Of a DNA stretch of 64,000 nt, positions 42,209 through 50,709 are shown piece after piece (the first letter of the stretch is position 1; every line of letters starts with the position of its first letter). A program made the translations under genes and the position numbers. This DNA comes from Streptomyces typhae (GTDB lineage Bacteria > Actinomycetota > Actinomycetes > Streptomycetales > Streptomycetaceae). The stretch lies in assembly GCF_009755605.1 (NCBI RefSeq), contig NZ_WPNZ01000011.1, positions 82,093 through 146,092 of the forward strand, read 5' to 3'. The notes under the pieces are model-generated. The model was not told the origin of the DNA. It did not search any database and saw nothing but the letters and a program-made list of their open reading frames with translations.

Positions 42209-43093
42209 TCAGCGCTTCGGCCGCAACCCCTCCACGTGCTCCGGCTCGGGCAGGATCTGCCACAGGCGCGGCGAGGGGTGGAAGTCGCGCTGCCACTCGC
42301 GCGGATAGCCGACGGACACCTCCACGTGGCGCACGCCGTCGTGGGTGAGGGTGCGCGGGATGTGCAGATGGCCGTACACGACGGCCGTGGCGCGGTACCG
42401 CACGGGCCAGTCGGCGGTGGCCTCCGTGCCGCACCACAGGGCGAACTCGGGGTAGTGCAGGATGCGCGTGGGCTCGCGGACGACGGGCCAGTGGTTGACG
42501 AGGATCGTCGGCAGGCCCGGGTCGAGGGCGTCGAGGCGCTCCTGGCTGTAGGCGACGCGGGCCCGGCACCAGTCCTCGCGGGTGGGATAGGGGTCGGGGT
42601 GCAGGAGCACCTCGTCCGTGCACACCACACCGGTCTCGTAGGCGTACTCCAGCGCCGCCTTCTTGGTGTGCTTGCCCTCCGGCCGGAACGTGTAGTCGTA
42701 CAGCAGGAACAGCGGGGCGACCACCACGGGTCCGCCCTCGCCGCGCCACACGGGGAAGGGGTCCTCGGGCGTGAGCACGCCGAGGTCGCGGCACAGGTCG
42801 ACGATGTGGCGGTAGCGGGCCTCGCCGCGCAGCCGGTTCGGGTCGTCGACCGGCGTCCACAGCTCGTGGTTGCCGGGCGACCAGACGACCGTGTCGAACC
42901 GCTCGGCGAGGGTGCGCAGCGCCCACTCGACGTCGCGCATCATCTCGCCTATGTCACCGGCGACTATCAGCCAGTCACCTTCGTGTTCCGGCCAGAGCTG
43001 GTCGACGAACTTCCTGTTCTCGGCATAGGCGATGTGCAGGTCACTGATGCCGAGCAGCCTCGGTGCCCGTCGGGATGCGGCAGATGTCGTCAC
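42209..43093 (-). CDS. Calcineurin-like metallophosphoesterase
   Basis: 294 aa. The five metallophosphoesterase motifs appear in order: ISDLHIAY, LIVAGDIGE, WSPGNHELW, LVNHWPVV and YGHLHIPR. Substrate unknown; members include nucleotide and protein phosphatases. Two GTG codons stand at 43096 and 43093. The -10 box TAGCCT (minus strand, 43100-43105) ends six bases before the second, so GTG 43093 is the likely start of a leaderless transcript. Divergent from the NACHT gene. Confidence 0.87.
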   Translation of the reverse strand: MTTSAASRRAPRLLGISDLHIAYAENRKFVDQLWPEHEGDWLIVAGDIGEMMRDVEWALRTLAERFDTVVWSPGNHELWTPVDDPNRLRGEARYRHIVDLCRDLGVLTPEDPFPVWRGEGGPVVVAPLFLLYDYTFRPEGKHTKKAALEYAYETGVVCTDEVLLHPDPYPTREDWCRARVAYSQERLDALDPGLPTILVNHWPVVREPTRILHYPEFALWCGTEATADWPVRYRATAVVYGHLHIPRTLTHDGVRHVEVSVGYPREWQRDFHPSPRLWQILPEPEHVEGLRPKR

Positions 43094-43099
43094 CACGCG

Positions 43100-43105
43100 A
43101 GGCTA
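43100..43105 (-). promoter_or_regulatory. -10 box TAGCCT of a likely leaderless promoter
   Basis: TAGCCT on the minus strand, six bases before GTG 43093. Confidence 0.4.
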
Positions 43106-43224
43106 ACCGACGCACGGGTCCGTCCGGCAGCCGTGGCCGGGCGGCCGTCGTCGCCCCGCTGCGCCGGTGCCCGCTCACGGTCTAAGGTGCCGGGAAGCGG
43201 GTGTGTGCACGGCTGGGGGTGTGA

Positions 43225-46200
43225 GTGGACGCAGGCACGGTGGGGCTGCGGATCGCGTCGTCGGTGATGGTGCCGCTGGTGAAACGGCTGCTGCTGCCGC
43301 CCCCGAGCCTGCCGGGCGCGGAGTTCGGCGAACAGCCGGTGCGCATCCGGCGCCTGCTGTCCTTCACCGGTGACCGGCGCACCCTCAGCGAGGCCGATCT
43401 CTACCAGCTCGCGAAGGAGTTGGTGCGCCGCGCGATGCGCGCGGCGGGCCCGCACGACCCGCCCATCGCGCCCGACGAGCAGAACGCCGTCGGGTACGCG
43501 CTCGGCCACACCCTGCGCGCCCTCGGCGACCTGGATATGGACGACGTGCAGGCCTTCGACCTCGGCCCCGAGAAGCTCGCCGCGGCCCTGGTGCGCGCCA
43601 GCGCCCCGGAGACCCGCGCCCTGCTCAGCGAGGACGCGGCCCGCCTGCACGACCGCCTGCTCGTCACGGCCTGTCTGCACCTGGTCCACCAGTTCAGCAA
43701 GCGCCCCGGCTTCGAGGCCCGCTCCCAGGTCGAGCTGCGGCGCGGCCTGAGCGAACAGAAGGAGCAGCTCCGGCTGCTCCTGGAGCGGCTGCCGACGACG
43801 CGCGCGGAGGACACCGACTTCGAGGAGCGCTACACGGGTTACGTCGTCGGCGCGCACTCCAGCCTCACCATCCACGGCGTCGACCTGCACGACCCGCGCA
43901 GCCAGGCCTGGCCCCTGGAGACCGCCTATCTGAGCCTGGAGGCCGTCCCCGCGAGGGACCCCGTCGAGCCGGTGCCCGGCGGGACCAACGGCGAGGCCGA
44001 CGGGCGGGCCGCCGACCCCGACCCGGAGTCCGAACGGGCCACGGGACCGGTCGAGGCGGCGCTCGCCGCGCACGACCGGGTGCTCCTGCGCGGTGTCGCG
44101 GGCACCGGCAAGACCACGCTCGTGCAGTGGCTCGCGATCACCACCGCGCAGCAGGACCGGGTGCCCGGCCATCTGCCGCAGCTCCTCGGCCGGGTGCCGT
44201 TCGTCCTGCCGCTGCGCACCCTCGCCCGCGAGGACACCGAACTGCCCATGCCCGACCGCTTCCTCGACTGGATCGACTGCCCGCTGACGGGCAGCGAGCC
44301 GAGGGGCTGGGCCGTGCGGGTCCTCCAGGCCGGGCGCGGCGTGCTCCTCGTCGACGGTGTCGACGAGATCCCCGAGGCCGAACGGCTGCGGGCCCGCTCC
44401 TGGCTCACCAAGCTGCGCAAGGCCTTCCCCGGCAACCTGTGGCTGGTCACCACCCGCCCCTCCGCGCTGCCCCGGGACTGGCTCGGCCTCGAAGGCTTCC
44501 GCGAGTTCACGCTCACACCGATGCGCCCCGCGCACGTACGGCGCTTCATCCAGCGCTGGCACGACGCGGCGGGGCCCGACGACGCGCTGGCCGCGACGCT
44601 GATGCGCGTGCTGCGGTCCTCGCCCGAGCTGAGCAGGCTCGCCACCAACCCGCTGCTGTGCGCGCTGATCTGCGCGCTGCACCGCGAGCGCAAGGGCCAT
44701 CTGCCCAAGGGCCGGGTCGCGTTGTACGAGGCCGCGCTCGCGATGCTCCTTGAGCGCCGCGACCAGGAGCGTGACCTGCCCTCGCTGCTCGACCAGAAGT
44801 CGGCGACGGAACCCCTCAAGCGGCTCGCGTACTGGCTGATCCGCAACGAACGCACCCGTCTGAAACGCGAGGACGCCGTCGACCTGGTGGACCGGCTGCG
44901 CCCGTCGGTGCCGCAGCTCGCCGCCGCGGGCAGCGCCGAGTTCGTCCTCAACCTGCTCCTGGACCGCTCGGGGCTGCTGCGGGAGCCGGGCGTCGGCTCC
45001 GTGGACTTCATCCACCGCACCTTCCAGGACTTCCTGGGCGCGAAGGCCGCCCTGGAGGAGCACGACATCCAGGCCCTCGTCGCGCACGCGCACCTCGACC
45101 AGTGGGAGGACGTGCTCCAGATGGCCGTCGCCCAGGCCAGGCCCGACGAGCGCGCCGACCTCCTCACCCGGCTCACCGCGCGGGCCGACCGCGAGGAGGA
45201 CGACACCGTGCAGGTGCGCCTGCGCCTGCTGGCCCTCGCCTCGCTCGACCACGCGACCCGCCTCGACCCGAACGTCCGCACGGTCGTCGAGGAGCGCGCC
45301 GCCCAGCTCCTGCCCCCGCGGAACATGCGCGAGGCCAGGGCCCTCGCGGAGACCGGGACGCTGCTGCTCGGCCTGCTGCCCGGCGCACAGAGCCTGACCG
45401 GCGACGCCGAGGTGACGACCGTGCACGCGATCTGCCGCATCGGCGGCGACGCGGCCCTGGCCAGGCTGCGGGAGTTCGTGACGACGACGCAGCCCGCGGT
45501 GCGCACCCAGCTGCTCGCCCACTGGGACCGGTTCGACACCGACGAGTACGCCGAGGAGATCATCGAGCCGCTGCTCGCGGCCGGCGCGGGCGAGGCCGTC
45601 ACGGTCCGCTCGGCAGCCGAGCTGAAGGCGCTCAGCGCGATGTCCGGGTACGAACGGGTGGTGCTCCAGGGCGACTTCAGCGAGCAGGACATCGTCGACT
45701 CCCTGGACGCGGACGGCCTGCGCGAGCTGCGGCTGCGCGGCAACGAACTGTTGACGTCGCTCGGGTTCCTGTCGGCGTTCTCCGACCTGCGGGCGCTCGC
45801 CCTGAACGGCTGCCGGGCCATCAGCGACACCGCGCCGCTGACCCGGCTGCCGCTGCTCGGCCGGCTCACCCTCGCCGACCTGCCCCAACTGGAGCCGCTG
45901 GCCCGGCTCTCCGCCTGCCCGAACCTGGACTCGCTGCTCCTCGGCGCTGCGGTCCCGTGGCGCGGCCTGCGGGACCTGCCGCGGCCCGGAGCGCTGCGGC
46001 TGCTCTCGCTGCCGCCGGACGCCGTCGAGCTCGCCGACATCACCGCGCTGACCCAGCTGCGCGAGCTGCGGCTGCACAACGCCAGCGACCGGCTGCGGCC
46101 CGACGACTGGGACGCGCTGCTCGCCGGGCTGCCCGCCCTGCGCACCCTGCGCCTGTCGCACGAGCAGCTCAGCATGATGCTCTTCCCGCCGGGGGCGCGC

Positions 46201-46443
46201 ATCCCGCAGCTCACCGGCCTCGAAGTGCGCTCCCGGCCCGGCGCCACGGTGTCGCTGCGGCGGATCGCACGGCGCCTGCCGGGCCTTGAGGACGTCCACC
46301 TCACCCTGTTCGACACCGTCGACCTGGTGCATCTGGCCGGTCTTCCCGAGCTGCGCCGGGTGCGCCTGGACTATCCGGGCGAGGTGCACCACGCGGACGA
46401 GCTGTCCGCGCGCGTGACGCTCGCGGTGCGCCCGCGCACCTGA
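43225..46443 (+). CDS. NACHT-domain STAND NTPase with C-terminal leucine-rich repeats
   Basis: 1072 aa. Residues ~1-240: all-helical N-terminal domain of the kind found before bacterial NACHT modules. NACHT core: Walker A VAGTGKTTL with Lys296, Walker B VLLVDGVDEIPE with Asp377/Asp380/Glu381, then the typical LVTTRPSAL and LLCALICALHRERKGHLPKGRVALYEAAL. A helical winged region follows, and from ~residue 800 about nine leucine-rich repeats (LRELRLRGNELLTSLGFL; LRALALNGCRAISDTAPLTRL). Bacterial NACHT proteins include anti-phage sensors in the same class as animal NLRs. There is no fused effector such as a nuclease, TIR or protease, so the N-domain may be the effector. GTG 43225 is preceded by a GGGGGT tract. 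Confidence 0.88.
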   Translation: MDAGTVGLRIASSVMVPLVKRLLLPPPSLPGAEFGEQPVRIRRLLSFTGDRRTLSEADLYQLAKELVRRAMRAAGPHDPPIAPDEQNAVGYALGHTLRALGDLDMDDVQAFDLGPEKLAAALVRASAPETRALLSEDAARLHDRLLVTACLHLVHQFSKRPGFEARSQVELRRGLSEQKEQLRLLLERLPTTRAEDTDFEERYTGYVVGAHSSLTIHGVDLHDPRSQAWPLETAYLSLEAVPARDPVEPVPGGTNGEADGRAADPDPESERATGPVEAALAAHDRVLLRGVAGTGKTTLVQWLAITTAQQDRVPGHLPQLLGRVPFVLPLRTLAREDTELPMPDRFLDWIDCPLTGSEPRGWAVRVLQAGRGVLLVDGVDEIPEAERLRARSWLTKLRKAFPGNLWLVTTRPSALPRDWLGLEGFREFTLTPMRPAHVRRFIQRWHDAAGPDDALAATLMRVLRSSPELSRLATNPLLCALICALHRERKGHLPKGRVALYEAALAMLLERRDQERDLPSLLDQKSATEPLKRLAYWLIRNERTRLKREDAVDLVDRLRPSVPQLAAAGSAEFVLNLLLDRSGLLREPGVGSVDFIHRTFQDFLGAKAALEEHDIQALVAHAHLDQWEDVLQMAVAQARPDERADLLTRLTARADREEDDTVQVRLRLLALASLDHATRLDPNVRTVVEERAAQLLPPRNMREARALAETGTLLLGLLPGAQSLTGDAEVTTVHAICRIGGDAALARLREFVTTTQPAVRTQLLAHWDRFDTDEYAEEIIEPLLAAGAGEAVTVRSAAELKALSAMSGYERVVLQGDFSEQDIVDSLDADGLRELRLRGNELLTSLGFLSAFSDLRALALNGCRAISDTAPLTRLPLLGRLTLADLPQLEPLARLSACPNLDSLLLGAAVPWRGLRDLPRPGALRLLSLPPDAVELADITALTQLRELRLHNASDRLRPDDWDALLAGLPALRTLRLSHEQLSMMLFPPGARIPQLTGLEVRSRPGATVSLRRIARRLPGLEDVHLTLFDTVDLVHLAGLPELRRVRLDYPGEVHHADELSARVTLAVRPRT

Positions 46444-46774
46444 GCCCCGCACCGGCACGCACCACCTCCGCGCCCCCTGTGCACCCCCCTCGTACCCCTC
46501 TGCGTACCCCCTTGCACCCCCCCCTGCGGACCGGCTCCCGGGGCCGGCCGGACCCCGCCCCACCACGTGCTTCGGCCGCATACCGCACCGTGTCACAGAT
46601 CCGCCGTAATATGCCCGATCCCCTGCCACGTAAGCCCTGGCCAGCGGATAGTGGTAGGTGTAACTTCATGCACCTTCACCGCAGTTGACGTCGGCATGGA
46701 ACACCGGGAGGCCTTCGGTACCGGCGGGACGGGAAGCAAGCGGGCTGCCAAGGACAGGAGCGGTAACCGGCGAG
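46444..46774. promoter_or_regulatory. Gene-free stretch with a possible promoter for the STAND-like/receptor pair
   Basis: The left part (46477-46530) is C-rich (runs of ACCCCC). TAATAT at 46607-46612 is an unusually AT-rich hexamer for this genome and could be a -10 box, with no good -35. The start-proximal part has AGGAG 14 bases before ATG 46775. No terminator hairpin is obvious after the NACHT gene. Confidence 0.4.
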
Positions 46775-48883
46775 ATGCACACATCCGAAGCCCCTCGGCT
46801 GTACGCACGCGATCCGCTTCTCCACGGTCTGGTCCCCCGCCTCACAGGTCTCGCCTACGCCCAGCGCACCCGGGTCCCCTGGGAGTACGACAAGGACCTG
46901 CCGCTGGTCCTGCTGACCGGACGGCACGGCATGGGCAGGACCGCCGTCCTGCGCGCCCTGGAACGGCACTACGCCGGGCGCCTTCCGCTCGCGCTCGTCG
47001 ACACCGCGGGCACGCCCCAGGTCGTCGAGCTCCTCGCCGACCTCGTGCGGTCGCTCGCGCCCGACCTCGGCAGGCGCTTCCCGCTGCTGCTTCCCGGCCT
47101 GCTCGCCGTCTTCGCCGGGTTCGGCGACTCCGCCGACGAGCGCACCCGGGCGACCCTCCGCAGCGCCCGTCTGCTGCTCGCCTGCCACCTGGAGTCCGGT
47201 TCCGAGGCGGACGTCGCCCAGCGGTGGGCGGGCCGGCTGCGGGCGCGCCTGGACGAGCCGGGCGCGCCGGAGGCCGCCCCGCAGGACACGGGGGCCGCCG
47301 GTGCCGCGGGCGACGCCCGGCACGACCGGTACGCCGTCGCGCACGCGGCGCTCGCCGAGTACTTCGAGCGGTACGCGCGCGGGCGCGGGTCCGCACCGCC
47401 GCGCCAGTGGTACCAGGACCGGTACGCCGAGTCCGAGGGCACCACCGGCGCGGCGGCGGAGGGCCACGACGGGCTCGTGCGGCTCGCCGACTGGTTCCAC
47501 CGGGGCGGCGACTACCGGCAGGCGGCCGAGCAGACCCTCGTGCACGCCTTCCTGGAGGACATCACCGCCGCCCGCAGCAAGTGGCAGCGCCTGAACCGCG
47601 ATCCGCGCCCCCTGGTCCTGCTCGACAACACCCACTCCCCCGCGGGCGAGCGCCTGGTCGACCTGGTCCTCGCCTACCGCGCCCGGCCGGGCACCTCCCC
47701 GCACGACCCGCTGGTGGTCGTCGCCACCCGGCTCGGCGACGCGCCCTCGGGCGCCGGGGACGCCGCCCGTCGCGCGCTGCCGGACCTGGTGACCTCGACG
47801 CACTGGCGGCGCACGGGGCACGCCGCGTCGGCGGGTCTGCTGGTGGTGCCGCTCACCCCGCTCAGCCGCGACGACGTCCTGCTGATGCTGGACACCGCGT
47901 CGGCCCCGCTGCACCCGTATCTGGCGTCCGCGCTGCACACGCTCACCGGCGGGCATCCGCTGGCCGGCAGCGTGCTGTGCGACGCCGTCCTCGACCACAC
48001 CCGCGCGACGGCCTCGCGGGACTCGGCGCCGGGGCCGCCCGCGGGCCCGCTCGGCCCGCGCAACCTCCTCGAACTGACCACCGCCGACGGCGTCCCGGTG
48101 ACCCAGGCGATCCTGGAGCGGCTGCTGCCCTCGCCGCACCAGCGGGCCCGTCTCGTACCGCTGTCCCTGGCCCGCGACAGCACGGCGGCGCAGGCCCTCG
48201 CCGCGCATCTGCGCCTCGAAGGCCCCGAACAACTGCCCGCGAACGCCGCCGCCGACTATCTGGAGGCCGAGCACTGGCAGCACGACACGCCGCAGGACCG
48301 GCCGCTCGCCGCCGACCCGCTGCTCTCCACCCTCCTGGTGCACGAGGCGCGCCGCACCTCCCACGGCACCGACTCGCGCCGCGGCTGGCAGGAGATCCAC
48401 GGCTTCCTGCGGCGCCACCACACCACGCGCGGCGAGGACAGCGAGGCCGACGCGCTGCGCCACACGCTGGCGGCCGGGGACGCGAAGACGGTGGTGGCGG
48501 CGCTGTCGGAGGAGTTCCAGTCGGAGCAGGACCGGCAGAGCGCGCTGCGCTGGCTGAACTGCCTGTGGTACGCGGCGACGGCGCCGCCCCCGCCCGCGGC
48601 GGACTGGGACGACCAGCGCGCCGAGATGGCGGCGGGCGCGTTCGACGAGCGTTATCACGACATAGACGAGATCGACCGCTGCATCAACAGGCTGCTGCAC
48701 GGCCTGTGGTACCTCTCCGACGCGGCCGCCGAGCCGGAGGCCGACCTGTGCGACGACATCGGGGCCGAGCTGGCGTTCCTCTCGCTGCGGCACCAGTCCT
48801 GGCGCGCGGTGCTGAGCCAGGCCGCCCGCACCTGGCCGGCGGCCGTCCGCGCCAAGCGCCCCGTCCCGCTGCCCGAACTGTGA
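46775..48883 (+). CDS. STAND-like P-loop protein with degenerate Walker A
   Basis: 702 aa from ATG 46775; a longer open frame begins at TTG 46685 without a clear RBS. The N-terminal region LPLVLLTGRHGMGRTAVLRALERHY is a P-loop in which Arg55 replaces the Walker Lys; the likely Walker B, PLVLLDNTHS, has Asn after the Asp rather than Glu. Beyond, AAA/STAND-like segments (DPLVVVATRLGD, LLVVPLTPLSRDDVLLML, HTLTGGHPLAGSVL) resemble STAND helical subdomains, followed by an all-helical C-terminus. It probably binds nucleotide weakly if at all. It ends six bases before the receptor-like gene, so they are a coupled pair. Function not recognised. Confidence 0.78.
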   Translation: MHTSEAPRLYARDPLLHGLVPRLTGLAYAQRTRVPWEYDKDLPLVLLTGRHGMGRTAVLRALERHYAGRLPLALVDTAGTPQVVELLADLVRSLAPDLGRRFPLLLPGLLAVFAGFGDSADERTRATLRSARLLLACHLESGSEADVAQRWAGRLRARLDEPGAPEAAPQDTGAAGAAGDARHDRYAVAHAALAEYFERYARGRGSAPPRQWYQDRYAESEGTTGAAAEGHDGLVRLADWFHRGGDYRQAAEQTLVHAFLEDITAARSKWQRLNRDPRPLVLLDNTHSPAGERLVDLVLAYRARPGTSPHDPLVVVATRLGDAPSGAGDAARRALPDLVTSTHWRRTGHAASAGLLVVPLTPLSRDDVLLMLDTASAPLHPYLASALHTLTGGHPLAGSVLCDAVLDHTRATASRDSAPGPPAGPLGPRNLLELTTADGVPVTQAILERLLPSPHQRARLVPLSLARDSTAAQALAAHLRLEGPEQLPANAAADYLEAEHWQHDTPQDRPLAADPLLSTLLVHEARRTSHGTDSRRGWQEIHGFLRRHHTTRGEDSEADALRHTLAAGDAKTVVAALSEEFQSEQDRQSALRWLNCLWYAATAPPPPAADWDDQRAEMAAGAFDERYHDIDEIDRCINRLLHGLWYLSDAAAEPEADLCDDIGAELAFLSLRHQSWRAVLSQAARTWPAAVRAKRPVPLPEL

Positions 48884-48889
48884 GGAAGC

Positions 48890-50476
48890 ATGTTCCTGAG
48901 CCGTCGCAACGGGTTCGGCCCCCTGGACAAGGCCGTCGCCGTCCTGGTGCCGCTGGTCCTGATCGCCGTGGGCGTGATCGTCTATCTCGTGACGCGCCCC
49001 GGGGACTGCGCCGGGGGCCTGCAGAAGCGTGACGGCGAGTGCGTGGGCGTCACGGAGTCGGAGTTCGAGGCGAACGACAACATCAAGGGGCTGATCGCGG
49101 CCGTTGCGGACGAGAACGAGCGGGTGGAGCGGGCCTGGTCGGACCCGGAGCAGGGCGAGACGCCGATGCCGTACGGCCGTATCGCGCTGATGATGCCTTT
49201 CACCTCCGACGACTCCAGCGCGATGACCGCGGACATGATCCGCCGGGCCCTGGCCGGGGCGCACGCCGCCCAGTTGCGTGCCAACAGCAGCGGCGGACCG
49301 CACTACCAGCTCCTCATGGCGCCCGACGGCAGGGACCTCGACGAGTGGCGGCCGGTGGTCGACGACCTCGAAGGACTCACGGACGACCGGCAGACCCCGC
49401 TGGTGGGCGTGATGGGTCTGCCGAGCAGCACGCCCGAGACCCGGGACGCGATGCGGGCGCTGAGCGAACGCCGTATCGCGACCGTCGGTCCGGTCATCAC
49501 CTCCGCCGACATGAACGCCCCGTATTTCTTCAAGACCTCACCGAACAACGACCTGTTGGTGGATGCACTCGATCAGTACCTGAAGAAGAACAAGGGCCAG
49601 GGAAAGGGGTTCCTCGTCTTCGACAGCCGGCCCGACGACGTGTACTCGCGCAATTTGCAGCGGCTCCTTGAGAAGAAATTCGGGGAGAAGTACGGGCTGC
49701 GCAAGCGCTCGGCCTCCTTCCTCGGTTCGACGGGTCCCGCCGCCGGCATCCCGCAGCGATTCCAGTCCGCCGCGCAGAAGATCTGTGTGACCGACTCCGA
49801 CACCGTCTTCTTCGGCGGCCGCGACCAGGACCTTCCGGCACTCGTGAAACGCCTGTCACAGGAGCCTTCCTGCGATCGCAACAACCCCGTGCGCATCCTG
49901 AAAGTCGGCATCGGCCTCGAACCGACCCTCACCACCGGCGAACTCACCAAGATGCTGCGGGAGACGAGGACGACGCTGGTCGCCGCCGCGTCGGTGACAC
50001 CCGAGTGGTGGCTCGCGAAGAAGGGCGCGCCCGTCGGCCTCGGCGGCTTCCTCTCGGTCTTCGACAAGATGAGGGAGCCGTACGACCTCGGGTCCAAGCC
50101 CCTCGACGACGGCTACGCGATCATGTATCACGACGCCTTCATGCTTTTGGCCAACGCTTTCGACCGGTCGTACTCGGAGGCGAACGAGGGCTCCGAGGCC
50201 ACCGCCGGCACGCCGTCACCGGTGCGGACCCCGACGAAGGACGACGTCTACAACACCCTCATCGACGCGAGCATCGTCGACACCGGTGAATCCACCCGCT
50301 GCATCGGCTGTTTGCAGGGCGCGGCGGGCACCTACGGCTTCGAGAAGTCCTCGGACACCAATCAGTGGCCGGTGTGCAAACCGGTGCCCGTCATCGAGCA
50401 CCCGGCCGCCGAGGACCGCAGGCCGCAGACGACCTACCGCACCTTCGCGAAGACATTCCGGCATCCGTGCCCCTGA
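48890..50476 (+). CDS. Membrane-anchored periplasmic-binding-protein-like receptor
   Basis: 528 aa. One N-terminal membrane segment (KAVAVLVPLVLIAVGVIVYLV, about residues 14-35) leaves the rest outside. That part resembles a type I periplasmic binding protein (branched-chain amino-acid/receptor family): RIALMMPFTSDDSS, VGVMGLPSSTPETRDAMRALSERRIATVGPVITS, FFKTSPNNDLLVDALDQYLKK, DTVFFGGRDQDLPALVKRL, DGYAIMYHDAFMLLANAF. No ABC permease or ATPase gene is near, and there is no lipobox, so it is unlikely to be a transporter component. ATG 48890 has GAGGAAG five bases upstream. Paired with the P-loop protein upstream; probably senses an extracellular ligand. Confidence 0.8.
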   Translation: MFLSRRNGFGPLDKAVAVLVPLVLIAVGVIVYLVTRPGDCAGGLQKRDGECVGVTESEFEANDNIKGLIAAVADENERVERAWSDPEQGETPMPYGRIALMMPFTSDDSSAMTADMIRRALAGAHAAQLRANSSGGPHYQLLMAPDGRDLDEWRPVVDDLEGLTDDRQTPLVGVMGLPSSTPETRDAMRALSERRIATVGPVITSADMNAPYFFKTSPNNDLLVDALDQYLKKNKGQGKGFLVFDSRPDDVYSRNLQRLLEKKFGEKYGLRKRSASFLGSTGPAAGIPQRFQSAAQKICVTDSDTVFFGGRDQDLPALVKRLSQEPSCDRNNPVRILKVGIGLEPTLTTGELTKMLRETRTTLVAAASVTPEWWLAKKGAPVGLGGFLSVFDKMREPYDLGSKPLDDGYAIMYHDAFMLLANAFDRSYSEANEGSEATAGTPSPVRTPTKDDVYNTLIDASIVDTGESTRCIGCLQGAAGTYGFEKSSDTNQWPVCKPVPVIEHPAAEDRRPQTTYRTFAKTFRHPCP

Positions 50477-50607
50477 CACCCGGCGCGAAGAGGGCGCCCT
50501 GAGGCCGCGAAGAAGGCCCGTGGGCGGCACACGGATGGCACGTGACAAGAACACGTGCCCCCCACATTGGCCTGAATCGACAACGCGATAGATGTTTACT
50601 CAACTTT

Positions 50608-50654
50608 CGGGTTGTCTAGACCCGTTGACACTCCAGGAAGCGCTCTCCTACTGT
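50608..50654 (+). promoter_or_regulatory. Strong sigma70-type promoter before the radical SAM gene
   Basis: TTGACA (50625-50630), 18-base spacer, TACTGT (50649-50654), an almost ideal principal-sigma promoter. The palindrome CGGGTTGTCTAGACCCG (50608-50624) abuts the -35 box and may be an operator. The region is AT-richer than its surroundings. Confidence 0.75.
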
Positions 50655-50709
50655 CGCCAAGGTCGCTCGGACAACGCAAAACGCAGCCCAAAAGCGCGTG
50701 GAGGGGTTC

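Noticed and set aside
48890..50476. ABC transporter substrate-binding lipoprotein
   Set aside because: No lipobox, a true transmembrane anchor instead, and no permease or ABC ATPase gene nearby.
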